From the NCBI GenBank assembly GCA_018823105.1, contig JAHJJH010000224.1:1-47077 (forward strand): DNA of 47,077 nt. Reading direction: 5' to 3'. This DNA comes from Verrucomicrobiota bacterium (GTDB lineage: Bacteria > Verrucomicrobiota > Kiritimatiellia > CAIQIC01 > JAGNIJ01). The position numbers and the translations under genes are program-made. Below, piece after piece: positions 24,048 through 33,563 of the stretch. The notes beneath the pieces are model-generated. The model ran no database searches. It saw nothing but the letters and a program-made list of their open reading frames with translations, and had not been told where the DNA came from. Every line of letters starts with the position of its first letter. The first letter of the stretch is position 1.

Positions 24048-24863
24048 CTACGGATGCCCAATCCTGGCCAGCGCCTCCGCCGCATCGGCCCGGACAAAGG
24101 GATCGGGATCCTTCAACTGCCGACGCAGCGCGCCCGCAGCCCGACGCGACCGCAGCGCGCCCAGGGTCCGGAGGATATGCCGCCGCGCGGGGTCTTCCGC
24201 GCCCGGCAGCGCGCGCAGCAAGGCTTTCCCGGCCGGGGCGCCCAGCGAGGCCAGGGCCTTCGCGGCGGCCTCCCGCACGGTGAAGTAGGGATCGCCCAGG
24301 GCGTCCAGCATATCCGGGATCGCCGCGGGATTGCCGATGTCGCGCAGGGCGTTGATCGCGGCCACGCGCCGCGTTTCGCGCTCATGCCTTACGAAACGAC
24401 GGATCTCGGGCACGGCCTCGCGGCATCGCCACTTACCGAGCGTCCGCAGTGCCGCGCCACTCGTCTCCTCGTCGGCCAGGAGCGCCCGCACGGCACCGGC
24501 GTGTTCGGGCGTTTCACAGAATCCCAGGAGCCAGGCGGCCAACCGCCGAGTTTCCGATCGCTCGTCGCCCAGGAAATCGACCAGCACGGAGGCCGCCTGG
24601 CGGTCGTCCAGGTTTTCCACCATCTCAAAAACCAGGACCTGCACGCCGATGTTCTCCAGGTGCACATAGCGCATCACCAGGCGCAGGCCGTCCGCGCCGC
24701 GGTCCGTCAGCTCGGCCTTCGCCTTTTCCTTCCGGGCCCGCTTCTCCGGCGTCGTCGCATACCGTACGGCGTCCCGCAGCAGCATTTCCTCCGGGTCGGC
24801 CGCCAGGGCCGACAGGACCAGCGCCAGAAAAAGCAATCCCGCCTTTTTCCCATTCGTGTTCAT
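24048..24863 (-). CDS. Exported HEAT-repeat protein
   Basis: The product has 271 residues. A signal peptide ('KKAGLLFLALVLSALAA', cleavage near residue 22) precedes a helical array of HEAT/PBS-lyase-like repeats. Examples are 'RRLAAWLLGFCETPEHAGAV', 'TRRVAAINALRDIGNPAAIP', 'YFTVREAAAKALASLGAPAG', 'RRHILRTLGALRSRRAAGAL' and 'PFVRADAAEALARIGHP'. Such arrays bind proteins. The start overlaps the stop of the upstream solenoid gene (ATGA), so the two exported proteins are made together and may interact. No catalytic motif is visible and the biological role is unknown. Confidence 0.85.
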   Translation of the reverse strand: MNTNGKKAGLLFLALVLSALAADPEEMLLRDAVRYATTPEKRARKEKAKAELTDRGADGLRLVMRYVHLENIGVQVLVFEMVENLDDRQAASVLVDFLGDERSETRRLAAWLLGFCETPEHAGAVRALLADEETSGAALRTLGKWRCREAVPEIRRFVRHERETRRVAAINALRDIGNPAAIPDMLDALGDPYFTVREAAAKALASLGAPAGKALLRALPGAEDPARRHILRTLGALRSRRAAGALRRQLKDPDPFVRADAAEALARIGHP

Positions 24864-26842
24864 TCGCGTAATTCGCCCGGCCCTTTATCTTCTTCAAGGT
24901 CGTACACGATGCCGAAATCGGGGCGTTTCATCCGCGCGCCGTCTTCCGCGCCGCAGGTGTAGCGATCCCGGCCCGCGAGATCGAGCAGGACGGCGAGGCT
25001 GCCGTAGTCGCGGTAGCCGCCGTCGTTGCCGATGCCCTGGCACTGGTCCGGCTGCCGGCCGAAGTAGGCGTCGTCCCCCGCCGAGTCCACGAGCAGGGCC
25101 AGGGCGTTGTTCAGCGCGCGCCCCTGGGCGTGGTGGTCGGCCGTGTAGGTGTCGTCCCCGCCGCGGTCGAAGAGCATGCCCACGCCATAGTCGTGCGCTG
25201 CGCCCTGGACCAGGATATAGCCTGTATACAGGTCGTTTCCCTTGTCATCCGCGAGGAGGCCCAGGCTCAAATGGATGCCTGCGCCCTGGCCGTACTGGTA
25301 CATCTGGTACGTGTCGTTCCCGGCCCCGTCCACCAAGAGGCCGACGCTGTACCAGTAGCTCGCGCCCTGTCCGTAGATGTCCGCCGCGTACGTGTCGTTC
25401 CCGGCCAGGTCCACCAGCGCCGCCACTCCGCCGCCGGCCCAGGGCCGCATTCCGATGGAAAAGCCCTGCGCCAGCGAAAGGAACCGGTCGTCGTGGCGCT
25501 CGTGATCCGGTTCGCGACCGCCGGCCAGGTACCGATCGTTCCCGGCCTTGTCCGCCAGCAGCGCAAAGCCCAACACGCCGGCGTAAGCCTGGCCTGCAAG
25601 CCCCACATCGTACACGTCATTCCCCCCGCCCTCCCGCAGCACGGCCGCCCCGTAAAACGCCGCCGCCTGCGCAAACCCGCCCGCGCGGTACGTGTCTTCG
25701 CCGGCCCGATCCTCGAGCCACGCCGTCCCGCAGAAGGCCGCCGCTTGGCCTGCGTATCGGGCCTGGTAGAGATCGTCGCCCGAGAGGTCGAGCAGCACAG
25801 ACACTGCGAACAGGGCCGCGCCCGGCCCCAGGATCCCCTCGCTTGCGTATCGGTCGTTTCCTTGGAGGTCCACGATGGCCGTGAGCGGTGCGTCGGCCCG
25901 CCCGTCCGCCGAGCCGGCCGCGCCCGAATAGACATCATCTCCGCCCGGGTCCAGAATGAGCAAGGCGCGCTCTGCATACTCATCGCGGCTCGTCGTGCCG
26001 ATGAAGATCGGCCCAAGTTTCGTATCCAGGCGCAGGCCTTCTTTCGGCCAGTCGTCTACGCCGGCTGCCGCGGAAGCCAGTCGGCTTGCCGCCTTGTGAA
26101 AAAGGCGCCCGGCCTTCAACAAATCGTTAAGGCGCACCGAGCGGAGCCGGGCGAGGAAGTTGGACGCCGCCGGCTCCGGATCTAGCGCGTCGGATTCCGC
26201 GATGACCTCTCGAATGAGCTCGGGCGGGAAGCCCGCCGCCTCCAGCTCTGCCCGAACCTCGGAACGGTCCTCCGCGTTGAACACCCCGGCGAAAAAGGAA
26301 GCCGCGAGGTAATCCGCGTCGCCGGGCTCCAGCGCCGCGACGGCGCGCGCGGCCAGCGCCCCGGCCTCGCGGGCGGTCTGATGGAACAAGCGCAACGCCT
26401 GCAGCAGATCGGCCGAGAGGCCTTCAGGCCAGACCGGTTCAGCGTCCGAGCCCGGAAGCCGGGGCACACCGGTCCGGCTCGCTTCCAGCAGGGAAAAGGC
26501 CAGATCCCAAACCTTTCCGCCCCGGCCTCGCGCGGCCGACGTCACCCGGTCGGCCAGGGACGGCAGGCCGAGCGGGTCGGAAAGGAGACGCCGCAAGTCC
26601 GTAAGGACCGGGTCCGGCTTGGCGTGATCCTTGGCAAAGGCCAAGTCCGCCTCGGTCATGTTCAGGTGCCGCAGCGCGATCGAGAGGTGTCCCGACACGT
26701 TCGTATCGAGGAGCGGGGCGGGCTGCCCCGCCCGGACGGGCAGCGCGAGGAGTGCCAGGAGCGCGGCCTTTCCAATGATTGGGAAAAACGTTCTGCCTTT
26801 TTTCCAATCATTGGAAAAATTTTGCGCGCGTTTTCCAAACAT
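24860..26842 (-). CDS. Exported protein with twelve 27-residue LxDxxGNDxY repeats (beta-solenoid candidate)
   Basis: The product has 660 residues. A long N-region leads to a signal-like hydrophobic segment ('AALLALLALPVRA', about 26-38). Residues 40-290 are mostly helical and unrecognised. From about 296 to 640 come twelve copies of 'L.D..GnD.Y', for example 'LVDLAGNDTYAADIYGQGAS' and 'LVDGAGNDTYQMYQYGQGAG'. The best-conserved copies are exactly 27 residues apart, each with QG(A) eight or nine residues after the Tyr. The regular Asp/Asn pairs suggest a metal-stabilised beta-helix; RTX nonapeptides (GGxGxDxLx) are not present. The start is uncertain: the ATG at 26842 lies inside palindrome C, and the first 25 codons run through palindromes B and A. 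It is translationally coupled to the HEAT protein gene. Confidence 0.75.
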   Translation of the reverse strand: MFGKRAQNFSNDWKKGRTFFPIIGKAALLALLALPVRAGQPAPLLDTNVSGHLSIALRHLNMTEADLAFAKDHAKPDPVLTDLRRLLSDPLGLPSLADRVTSAARGRGGKVWDLAFSLLEASRTGVPRLPGSDAEPVWPEGLSADLLQALRLFHQTAREAGALAARAVAALEPGDADYLAASFFAGVFNAEDRSEVRAELEAAGFPPELIREVIAESDALDPEPAASNFLARLRSVRLNDLLKAGRLFHKAASRLASAAAGVDDWPKEGLRLDTKLGPIFIGTTSRDEYAERALLILDPGGDDVYSGAAGSADGRADAPLTAIVDLQGNDRYASEGILGPGAALFAVSVLLDLSGDDLYQARYAGQAAAFCGTAWLEDRAGEDTYRAGGFAQAAAFYGAAVLREGGGNDVYDVGLAGQAYAGVLGFALLADKAGNDRYLAGGREPDHERHDDRFLSLAQGFSIGMRPWAGGGVAALVDLAGNDTYAADIYGQGASYWYSVGLLVDGAGNDTYQMYQYGQGAGIHLSLGLLADDKGNDLYTGYILVQGAAHDYGVGMLFDRGGDDTYTADHHAQGRALNNALALLVDSAGDDAYFGRQPDQCQGIGNDGGYRDYGSLAVLLDLAGRDRYTCGAEDGARMKRPDFGIVYDLEEDKGPGELRE

Positions 26843-26847
26843 TGGAA
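26769..26847. repeat. Three phased TTCCAATnATTGGAA palindromes at the solenoid gene start
   Basis: Site A is 26769-26786 (TTTCCAATGATTGGGAAA, one mismatch). Site B is 26799-26819, a perfect 21-base palindrome centred on TTCCAATCATTGGAA. Site C is 26833-26847 (TTCCAAACATTGGAA). Their TTCCAA starts fall at 26770, 26802 and 26833, that is 32 and 31 bases apart, close to three helical turns. A half-site TTCCAA follows at 26850. They read like binding sites for a dimeric regulator, or a dispersed repeat family, and they overlap the predicted N-terminal codons. Confidence 0.8.
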
Positions 26848-26946
26848 CTTTCCAAACGTCTCATAAAAAAACTTCGCGGTTTTCACTTTCTATTCTGCCG
26901 CACCACGGAAGAAAATGGCAGTTTCTTTTTATGCGGGGCACGGGGA

Positions 26947-26975
26947 ATAAAAAGCCTTTGCCGAGGAGGCTTCAA
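26947..26975 (-). promoter_or_regulatory. Possible promoter for the solenoid-HEAT operon
   Basis: On the minus strand TTGAAG (26970-26975), 17 bases, then TTTTAT (26947-26952), four of six matches each, about 105 bases before the start at 26842. The phased palindromes lie downstream of it, where a repressor could block elongation. Confidence 0.3.
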
Positions 26976-26987
26976 ATCGGAACACCT

Positions 26988-27013
26988 GGATCACAGTTAA
27001 TTAAGTGTGATCC
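26988..27013. repeat. 26-base near-perfect palindrome across the radical SAM stop codon
   Basis: GGATCACA-G-TTAA (26988-27000) faces TTAA-G-TGTGATCC (27001-27013); only the G/G pair is mismatched. It contains the last codons and TAA of the radical SAM gene. It could be a terminator for that gene or an operator ahead of the solenoid gene. Confidence 0.7.
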
Positions 27014-28020
27014 GGGGTCTTTCTAGGTTCCGGGGCCGGGGAACGGTTGCCGCGGAAGACTTCACGGGCGCGGAAGTCGGGCATGAAGTCCGTCGTGTCG
27101 CGCAGGTGCTGAACGTAGGCATACCGGAAGCCCAACTCCTCCACCCGATCCACAACGCGGCGGTGCTCGTCCGGGGTCAGGCCCTGCGCCAGTTCGCCAC
27201 GCTCGAAACAGGCCGGCACGGGCCGGAACTGGCTCATGACAGAAATCGGCAGATGCGCACCGAACTCCGCGTGCAGGAAATCCAGCACGGCCAGGCTGTT
27301 CTCGACGTGCCCGGGGAGGACGAGATGGCGCACCAGCACGCCCTGCCGGGCCGGCTCCGCCCCGGTCGGATCCCAGGGTGAGAGAAAACCTTTCGCCTCG
27401 ACCATCCGGCGGAGCGCCTCGAGCGCAATCCGCGGATACCCGGGATCACCCATGCATTGCCGGGCCAGTTCGGGCTCGGCGAATTTGAAGTCGGGCATGA
27501 ACATATCCATCACGCCCGCATATTCCCCAACGAGCCCGGGCTCCTGGTAGCCCGAGCTGTTGAAGAGAAACGGAATGTCCACCCCGGCCTCGCGGACGCG
27601 ATGACAAAGCCACTCGATGTGCGGCCAGAAGTGGTCCGGGGTGACAAAGTTGAGATTGTGTACGCGCCCCGGACCCGTCATCGAAAGCGCTGCCGCCCGC
27701 AGTTCATGCGGGGCCATCTCGACGCCGTTGTGTTCGATGGAGATCTGGTAGTTCTGGCAGAAGAAACACCGGCTGGAACAGCCGCTGAAAAAAATCGTGC
27801 CCGAACCGCGGGTCCCCGAGAAAGAAGGCTCCTCGCCGAAATGCGGACCGTACGAAGCGACGCGGCAGGCGGCGGATTCGCCGCAGACGCCGCGCTCCCC
27901 CGCCACGCGATCCACGCCGCACCGGCGCGGGCAAAGCCGGCACTCCCGATAGCGATCCAGCGAAACCGTATCGGTGGGAACCTGCTTGCTTTTCGTTCGT
28001 TCCGCTTCCATACTGATCAT
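27001..28020 (-). CDS. PflX-type radical SAM protein (pyruvate formate-lyase activating enzyme-like)
   Basis: The product has 339 residues. N-terminal cysteines C27, C30, C34 and C46 ('CRLCPRRCGVDR', 'GERGVCG') form a zinc- or cluster-binding lead-in typical of this subfamily. The radical SAM motif CxxxCxxC is C81-C85-C88 in 'FFSGCSSRCFFCQNYQIS'. The barrel continues with 'NLNFVTPDHFWPHIEWLCHR', 'DIPFLFNSSGYQEPGLVGEY', 'MDMFMPDFKFAEPELARQCM' and 'GVLVRHLVLPGHVENSLAVL'. Family members are called PflX or PFL-AE homologues, but their true substrates are mostly unproved. No glycyl-radical enzyme is adjacent. Starts at 28020 or 28011 are both possible; neither has a good ribosome site. The gene is divergent from the FIST gene, 48 bases apart. 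Confidence 0.9.
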   Translation of the reverse strand: MISMEAERTKSKQVPTDTVSLDRYRECRLCPRRCGVDRVAGERGVCGESAACRVASYGPHFGEEPSFSGTRGSGTIFFSGCSSRCFFCQNYQISIEHNGVEMAPHELRAAALSMTGPGRVHNLNFVTPDHFWPHIEWLCHRVREAGVDIPFLFNSSGYQEPGLVGEYAGVMDMFMPDFKFAEPELARQCMGDPGYPRIALEALRRMVEAKGFLSPWDPTGAEPARQGVLVRHLVLPGHVENSLAVLDFLHAEFGAHLPISVMSQFRPVPACFERGELAQGLTPDEHRRVVDRVEELGFRYAYVQHLRDTTDFMPDFRAREVFRGNRSPAPEPRKTPDHT

Positions 28021-28068
28021 AGGAGGAACTGGGAGATTATCTTTCGTTTCTATTCATCAGGATAGACC

Positions 28069-29184
28069 ATGTATCTTCCGCAAGCCAGCGTGACGGAGAT
28101 CCTGGCCGCCGCCTCGAAGCTGAACCCGTCGGCGGACGAGGCGCTGATGATTCTCGTGGCCGAACAGAACGCCCCTGATTTGGACGTATTACGACGGGCG
28201 CTGGCGGAGAAGGGCGTTCGCTTTTTCGGCGGCATTTTTCCCGCGGTAATCGCGGGGGCGCGCACTCATCTCGAAGGGGCCATCATGACCGCGTTGCCCG
28301 TCCTGGCGCCGCCCCGCGTGTTTCCAAATCTTGATCATGAAGATCTGGTCGTGCCCGACCTGGAGATCCCCGCCGACGATTCGCTCACGGTCATCCTGCT
28401 GGTGGATGGCCTGGGCGCAGGGATTCCCGAGTTCCTGGCGGGCGTCTTCGGCCAACTGGGTCCGGCGGCGCACTACCTGGGCGGCGGCGCGGGAACGCCC
28501 ATGACACAGCGACCCTGTATCTTCACGGCAGAGGGCGTCTTCCAGAACGCCGCCGTCCTGGCCTTCGTCCCTTGGCGCGGTTCGCTGGGCGTGCAGCACG
28601 GCCTGAAGCGCCTGGACGGCCCCATCGTGGTCACGGCCGCGCATCACAACGTGGTGAAGGAAATGAACTGGCGCCCGGCGTTCGAGGTCTACCGGGCCAT
28701 CGTCGAGCGGGACGCCGGGCACCCGCTGACGCCGGAGAACTTCTACCGCGAGGGCCGCGCCTGGGCCTACCCCTTCGGTCTGGTTCGCGAGGGCGTCGAG
28801 GACGTCGTGCGTGAACCGTTGCTGGTAACCGTCGACGGCGGCATCCAGTGCGGGGGGGGCGTTCCGGAAAACACGGTGCTGCACGTGATGAAAGGGCAAT
28901 CCCAGGATCTCATCGCGGCGGCCCGGAAGGCCGCCGAAACCGCCGCGCGCGGCGCGCAGGGCCGGCCGCGCTATGCCCTGGTCTGCGACTGCATCTCGCG
29001 ACAGTTTTTCCTGGGCCAACACATGGCCGATGAACTCGAAGCTGTGGCCCGGGAAGTCCGCAAGACGGACGCCGGCCTCGAGCCGGAAGGCATGCTGACC
29101 CTGGGCGAAATTTCATCCTCCGGTGAAAGCGTTCTCGACTTTTTCAACAAGACCATCGTCGTGGGAATTCTCTCCGATGGATGA
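28069..29184 (+). CDS. FIST-domain sensor protein
   Basis: The product has 371 residues with the FIST N and FIST C arrangement of a soluble signal-input module. 'EALMILVAEQNAPDLDVLRR' and 'VRFFGGIFPAVIAGARTHLE' mark the N part. 'SLTVILLVDGLGAGIPEFLA', 'AAHYLGGGAGTPMTQRPCIF' and 'AVLAFVPWRGSLGVQHGLKR' follow. The C part has 'YPFGLVREGVEDVVREPLLV' and 'RYALVCDCISRQFFLGQHMA'. FIST domains are proposed to bind small ligands such as amino acids and to feed sensor kinases. Here the stop overlaps the start of a hybrid histidine kinase by eight bases, which supports that role directly. Confidence 0.88.
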   Translation: MYLPQASVTEILAAASKLNPSADEALMILVAEQNAPDLDVLRRALAEKGVRFFGGIFPAVIAGARTHLEGAIMTALPVLAPPRVFPNLDHEDLVVPDLEIPADDSLTVILLVDGLGAGIPEFLAGVFGQLGPAAHYLGGGAGTPMTQRPCIFTAEGVFQNAAVLAFVPWRGSLGVQHGLKRLDGPIVVTAAHHNVVKEMNWRPAFEVYRAIVERDAGHPLTPENFYREGRAWAYPFGLVREGVEDVVREPLLVTVDGGIQCGGGVPENTVLHVMKGQSQDLIAAARKAAETAARGAQGRPRYALVCDCISRQFFLGQHMADELEAVAREVRKTDAGLEPEGMLTLGEISSSGESVLDFFNKTIVVGILSDG

Positions 29185-31252
29185 ACAACACCCCAGCGAC
29201 ATCACGGGGGCGATCTCCCTCCTCTACGAACTGGCGCTGTCCACGGGGCACAGCCTGGACCTGGAGGCCAACTGCGACCGATTCATCCGGACCCTGCTCG
29301 CGCGCAAAAACCTGGCCTTCGGCTCGGTCTGGCTGACCGTCGAAGCCCTGGACGACGTGAATACCGGGGATACAAAACCCGGCGATGTCCAACTGGCATA
29401 CGCCAACCCTCATTTCCGCATCCGGGAGACACGCCTGCCGGCCGATCATCCCCTGCTTCGCAAACTGGCCGGGGAAGAGTTTTTCTCGGCCACGGCCGGG
29501 GAGCCGGGCTTTGAAGACCTGGTGACCGAGAAGGGGATTACCGGCGGCGTGTTCGCCGTGTATTCGCTGGGGACGATCGGATTCCTGAAGCTGTATTCCC
29601 TGACGCGACGGACAGCGTTTCCCCGGGTGGAACTCAACTCCCTTCGCCAGGTGATCGCCAAGTTCGCCGTCTCGCTGGAGGGGTGTCTGGCGCACCGCCA
29701 GCTCGCGCGCAAGATCGAGGAGCGTGACCACGCCGAGGGTGAGCGGCGGCGCCTGGCCATGGTGGTCGAACAGATGGCGGACAGCGTGATCATCACGGAC
29801 ACCCACGGAACCATTCAGTACGTCAATCCCGCCTTCGAGCATTGGACGGGTTATTCCGCCGGCGAGACCGCCGGCCTGACTCCGCGCCTGTTGAAAAGCG
29901 GCCGGCATCCGCCGGCGTTCTACGAGGCCATGTGGAAAACCCTGTTGGCCGGCGAAACCTGGCGCGGCCAGATCGTCAACCGGCTCAAGAACGGGAACCT
30001 GGCGACGTGCGACACCGTCATCGTGCCCGCGCGGGACGAAAAAGGCGCCCCCACCGGATTTGTCGCCGTATTGCGCGACATCACCCGGTTACTGGAAGTG
30101 GAAGAGCAGTATGCGCACGCGCAGAAAATGGAGTCTATTGGCCGCCTGACCGGGGGCATCGCGCACGATTTCAACAACACCCTGACCGCGGTGCTCGGAT
30201 TCAGTTCGCTGCTCCTGGAGAAAACCGGCGAGGACGATCCGGACCGCCAAAACCTGGAGCAAATCATGATGGCCGGCGAGCGGGCCGCCAACCTGACCCG
30301 CCAGTTACTCACCTTCAGCCATCCGCCGCTGGCCGAAATGCGCGTGCTGGACCTCAACGCCCTCGTGGTCAATGCCTGCCACCTGTTGCGGCGTTCGCTG
30401 GGCGAGGACGTGGACCTGGTAACGCTGCTCGACGAACACGCCGGCAACGTCCGGGCGGACGCCAGCCTGCTCAACCAGATCGTCATGAACCTGGCCCTCA
30501 ACGCGCGGGACGCCATGCCGCGCGGCGGACAATTGACGATCCGGACGGCCCCGGCTGAACTCGATCAGGACTTCTGCGCGAGGCAAGGCGGCCTCGCCCC
30601 CGGTTCCTATGTTCTGTTGGGTGTGCGCGACACGGGCACCGGTATGAGCGAGGAGGTGCGGCGCCGCGCCTTCGAACCCTTCTTCACCACCAAGTCAGAC
30701 GGAAAAGGCACCGGGCTGGGGTTGTCCGTCGTGTACGGCATCGCCCACCGCCTCGGCGGCTGTGTCGAACTGGAGAGCCGGCCGGAGGCCGGCACCGAGG
30801 CGCGGTTCTGGCTGCCGCGCGTCGAGGGGCGGGGCGACACCCTCCCCGTGGAACTGGAGGGGAAAGTGGTCGGCGGCCGCGAAACCCTCCTGCTCGTCGA
30901 GGACGAGGCCATGGTGCGGGACCTGGCCACCCAGCTGCTCCGCTCGCTGGGATACAGCGTGCTCGAAGCCGGTGGCGGCGAGGAGGCCCTGGCCCTCCTC
31001 CGGAGCTACCGCGACCGGCTGGACCTGGTCCTGACCGACGTGGTCATGCCACAGATGGACGGCGTGGAACTGACGCTGCGGATGCGCCAGGAGCGGCCGG
31101 AATTGAAGGTGCTCTACATGTCCGGCTTCGCGGACAACGCCTTCGCCGAGCGGGGCTTGATCCTCGACCCCCGGCAGTTGATCCGCAAACCCTTCACGCG
31201 CGAGACCCTCGCGCGCAAGATCCGCGAAGTCCTGGATGCCCCGGAGGCGTAG
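29177..31252 (+). CDS. Hybrid sensor histidine kinase (GAF-like, PAS, HisKA, HATPase_c, REC)
   Basis: This is a cytoplasmic 691-residue kinase with no membrane helix. Residues about 10-180 look like a GAF-type input domain. The PAS domain is about 190-305 ('ADSVIITDTHGTIQYVNPAF'). HisKA has the phospho-His330 in 'GRLTGGIAHDFNNTLTAVLG'. HATPase_c has the N box 'IVMNLALNARDAMPRGG' and 'DTGTGM', then 'GKGTGLGLSVVYGI'. A C-terminal receiver domain has 'TLLLVEDEAMVRDL' and phospho-acceptor Asp621 in 'LVLTDVVMPQMDGVEL'. The start ATG 29177 overlaps the FIST stop, so FIST protein and kinase are made together. No separate response regulator with an output domain is adjacent; the target is unknown. 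Confidence 0.93.
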   Translation: MDEQHPSDITGAISLLYELALSTGHSLDLEANCDRFIRTLLARKNLAFGSVWLTVEALDDVNTGDTKPGDVQLAYANPHFRIRETRLPADHPLLRKLAGEEFFSATAGEPGFEDLVTEKGITGGVFAVYSLGTIGFLKLYSLTRRTAFPRVELNSLRQVIAKFAVSLEGCLAHRQLARKIEERDHAEGERRRLAMVVEQMADSVIITDTHGTIQYVNPAFEHWTGYSAGETAGLTPRLLKSGRHPPAFYEAMWKTLLAGETWRGQIVNRLKNGNLATCDTVIVPARDEKGAPTGFVAVLRDITRLLEVEEQYAHAQKMESIGRLTGGIAHDFNNTLTAVLGFSSLLLEKTGEDDPDRQNLEQIMMAGERAANLTRQLLTFSHPPLAEMRVLDLNALVVNACHLLRRSLGEDVDLVTLLDEHAGNVRADASLLNQIVMNLALNARDAMPRGGQLTIRTAPAELDQDFCARQGGLAPGSYVLLGVRDTGTGMSEEVRRRAFEPFFTTKSDGKGTGLGLSVVYGIAHRLGGCVELESRPEAGTEARFWLPRVEGRGDTLPVELEGKVVGGRETLLLVEDEAMVRDLATQLLRSLGYSVLEAGGGEEALALLRSYRDRLDLVLTDVVMPQMDGVELTLRMRQERPELKVLYMSGFADNAFAERGLILDPRQLIRKPFTRETLARKIREVLDAPEA

Positions 31253-31306
31253 CCCCGGGCACTGGCGAGGGGAATTCCGCTCGCTCACCCCGCTTCGCCC
31301 GGGGCT
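31251..31306. terminator. Nested inverted repeat between convergent kinase and fusion genes
   Basis: AGCCCCGGGC (31251-31260) pairs perfectly with GCCCGGGGCT (31297-31306). Inside it GGCG..GGGG and CCCC..CGCC can extend the stem. A short T run (TTT) follows on the plus strand. It starts at the kinase stop codon and is well placed as a bidirectional terminator. Confidence 0.55.
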
Positions 31307-31334
31307 TTGCAGGGCGAGCGCTCACGGCTACGAC

Positions 31335-33524
<2,190 letters not shown>

Positions 33525-33563
33525 GCCGCTCTCTTCATAGACGGGCGCCGATGAGCCGCGCCC

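Noticed and set aside
25900..26842. Reading the GNDxY protein as an RTX toxin or adhesin
   Set aside because: RTX nonapeptides GGxGxDxLx are absent, the period is 27 not 9, and there is an N-terminal signal rather than a type I secretion tail.
26988..27013. A CRP/FNR-type binding site
   Set aside because: CRP sites read TGTGA-N6-TCACA. Here the half-sites are inside-out (TCACA first, then TGTGA) with different spacing.
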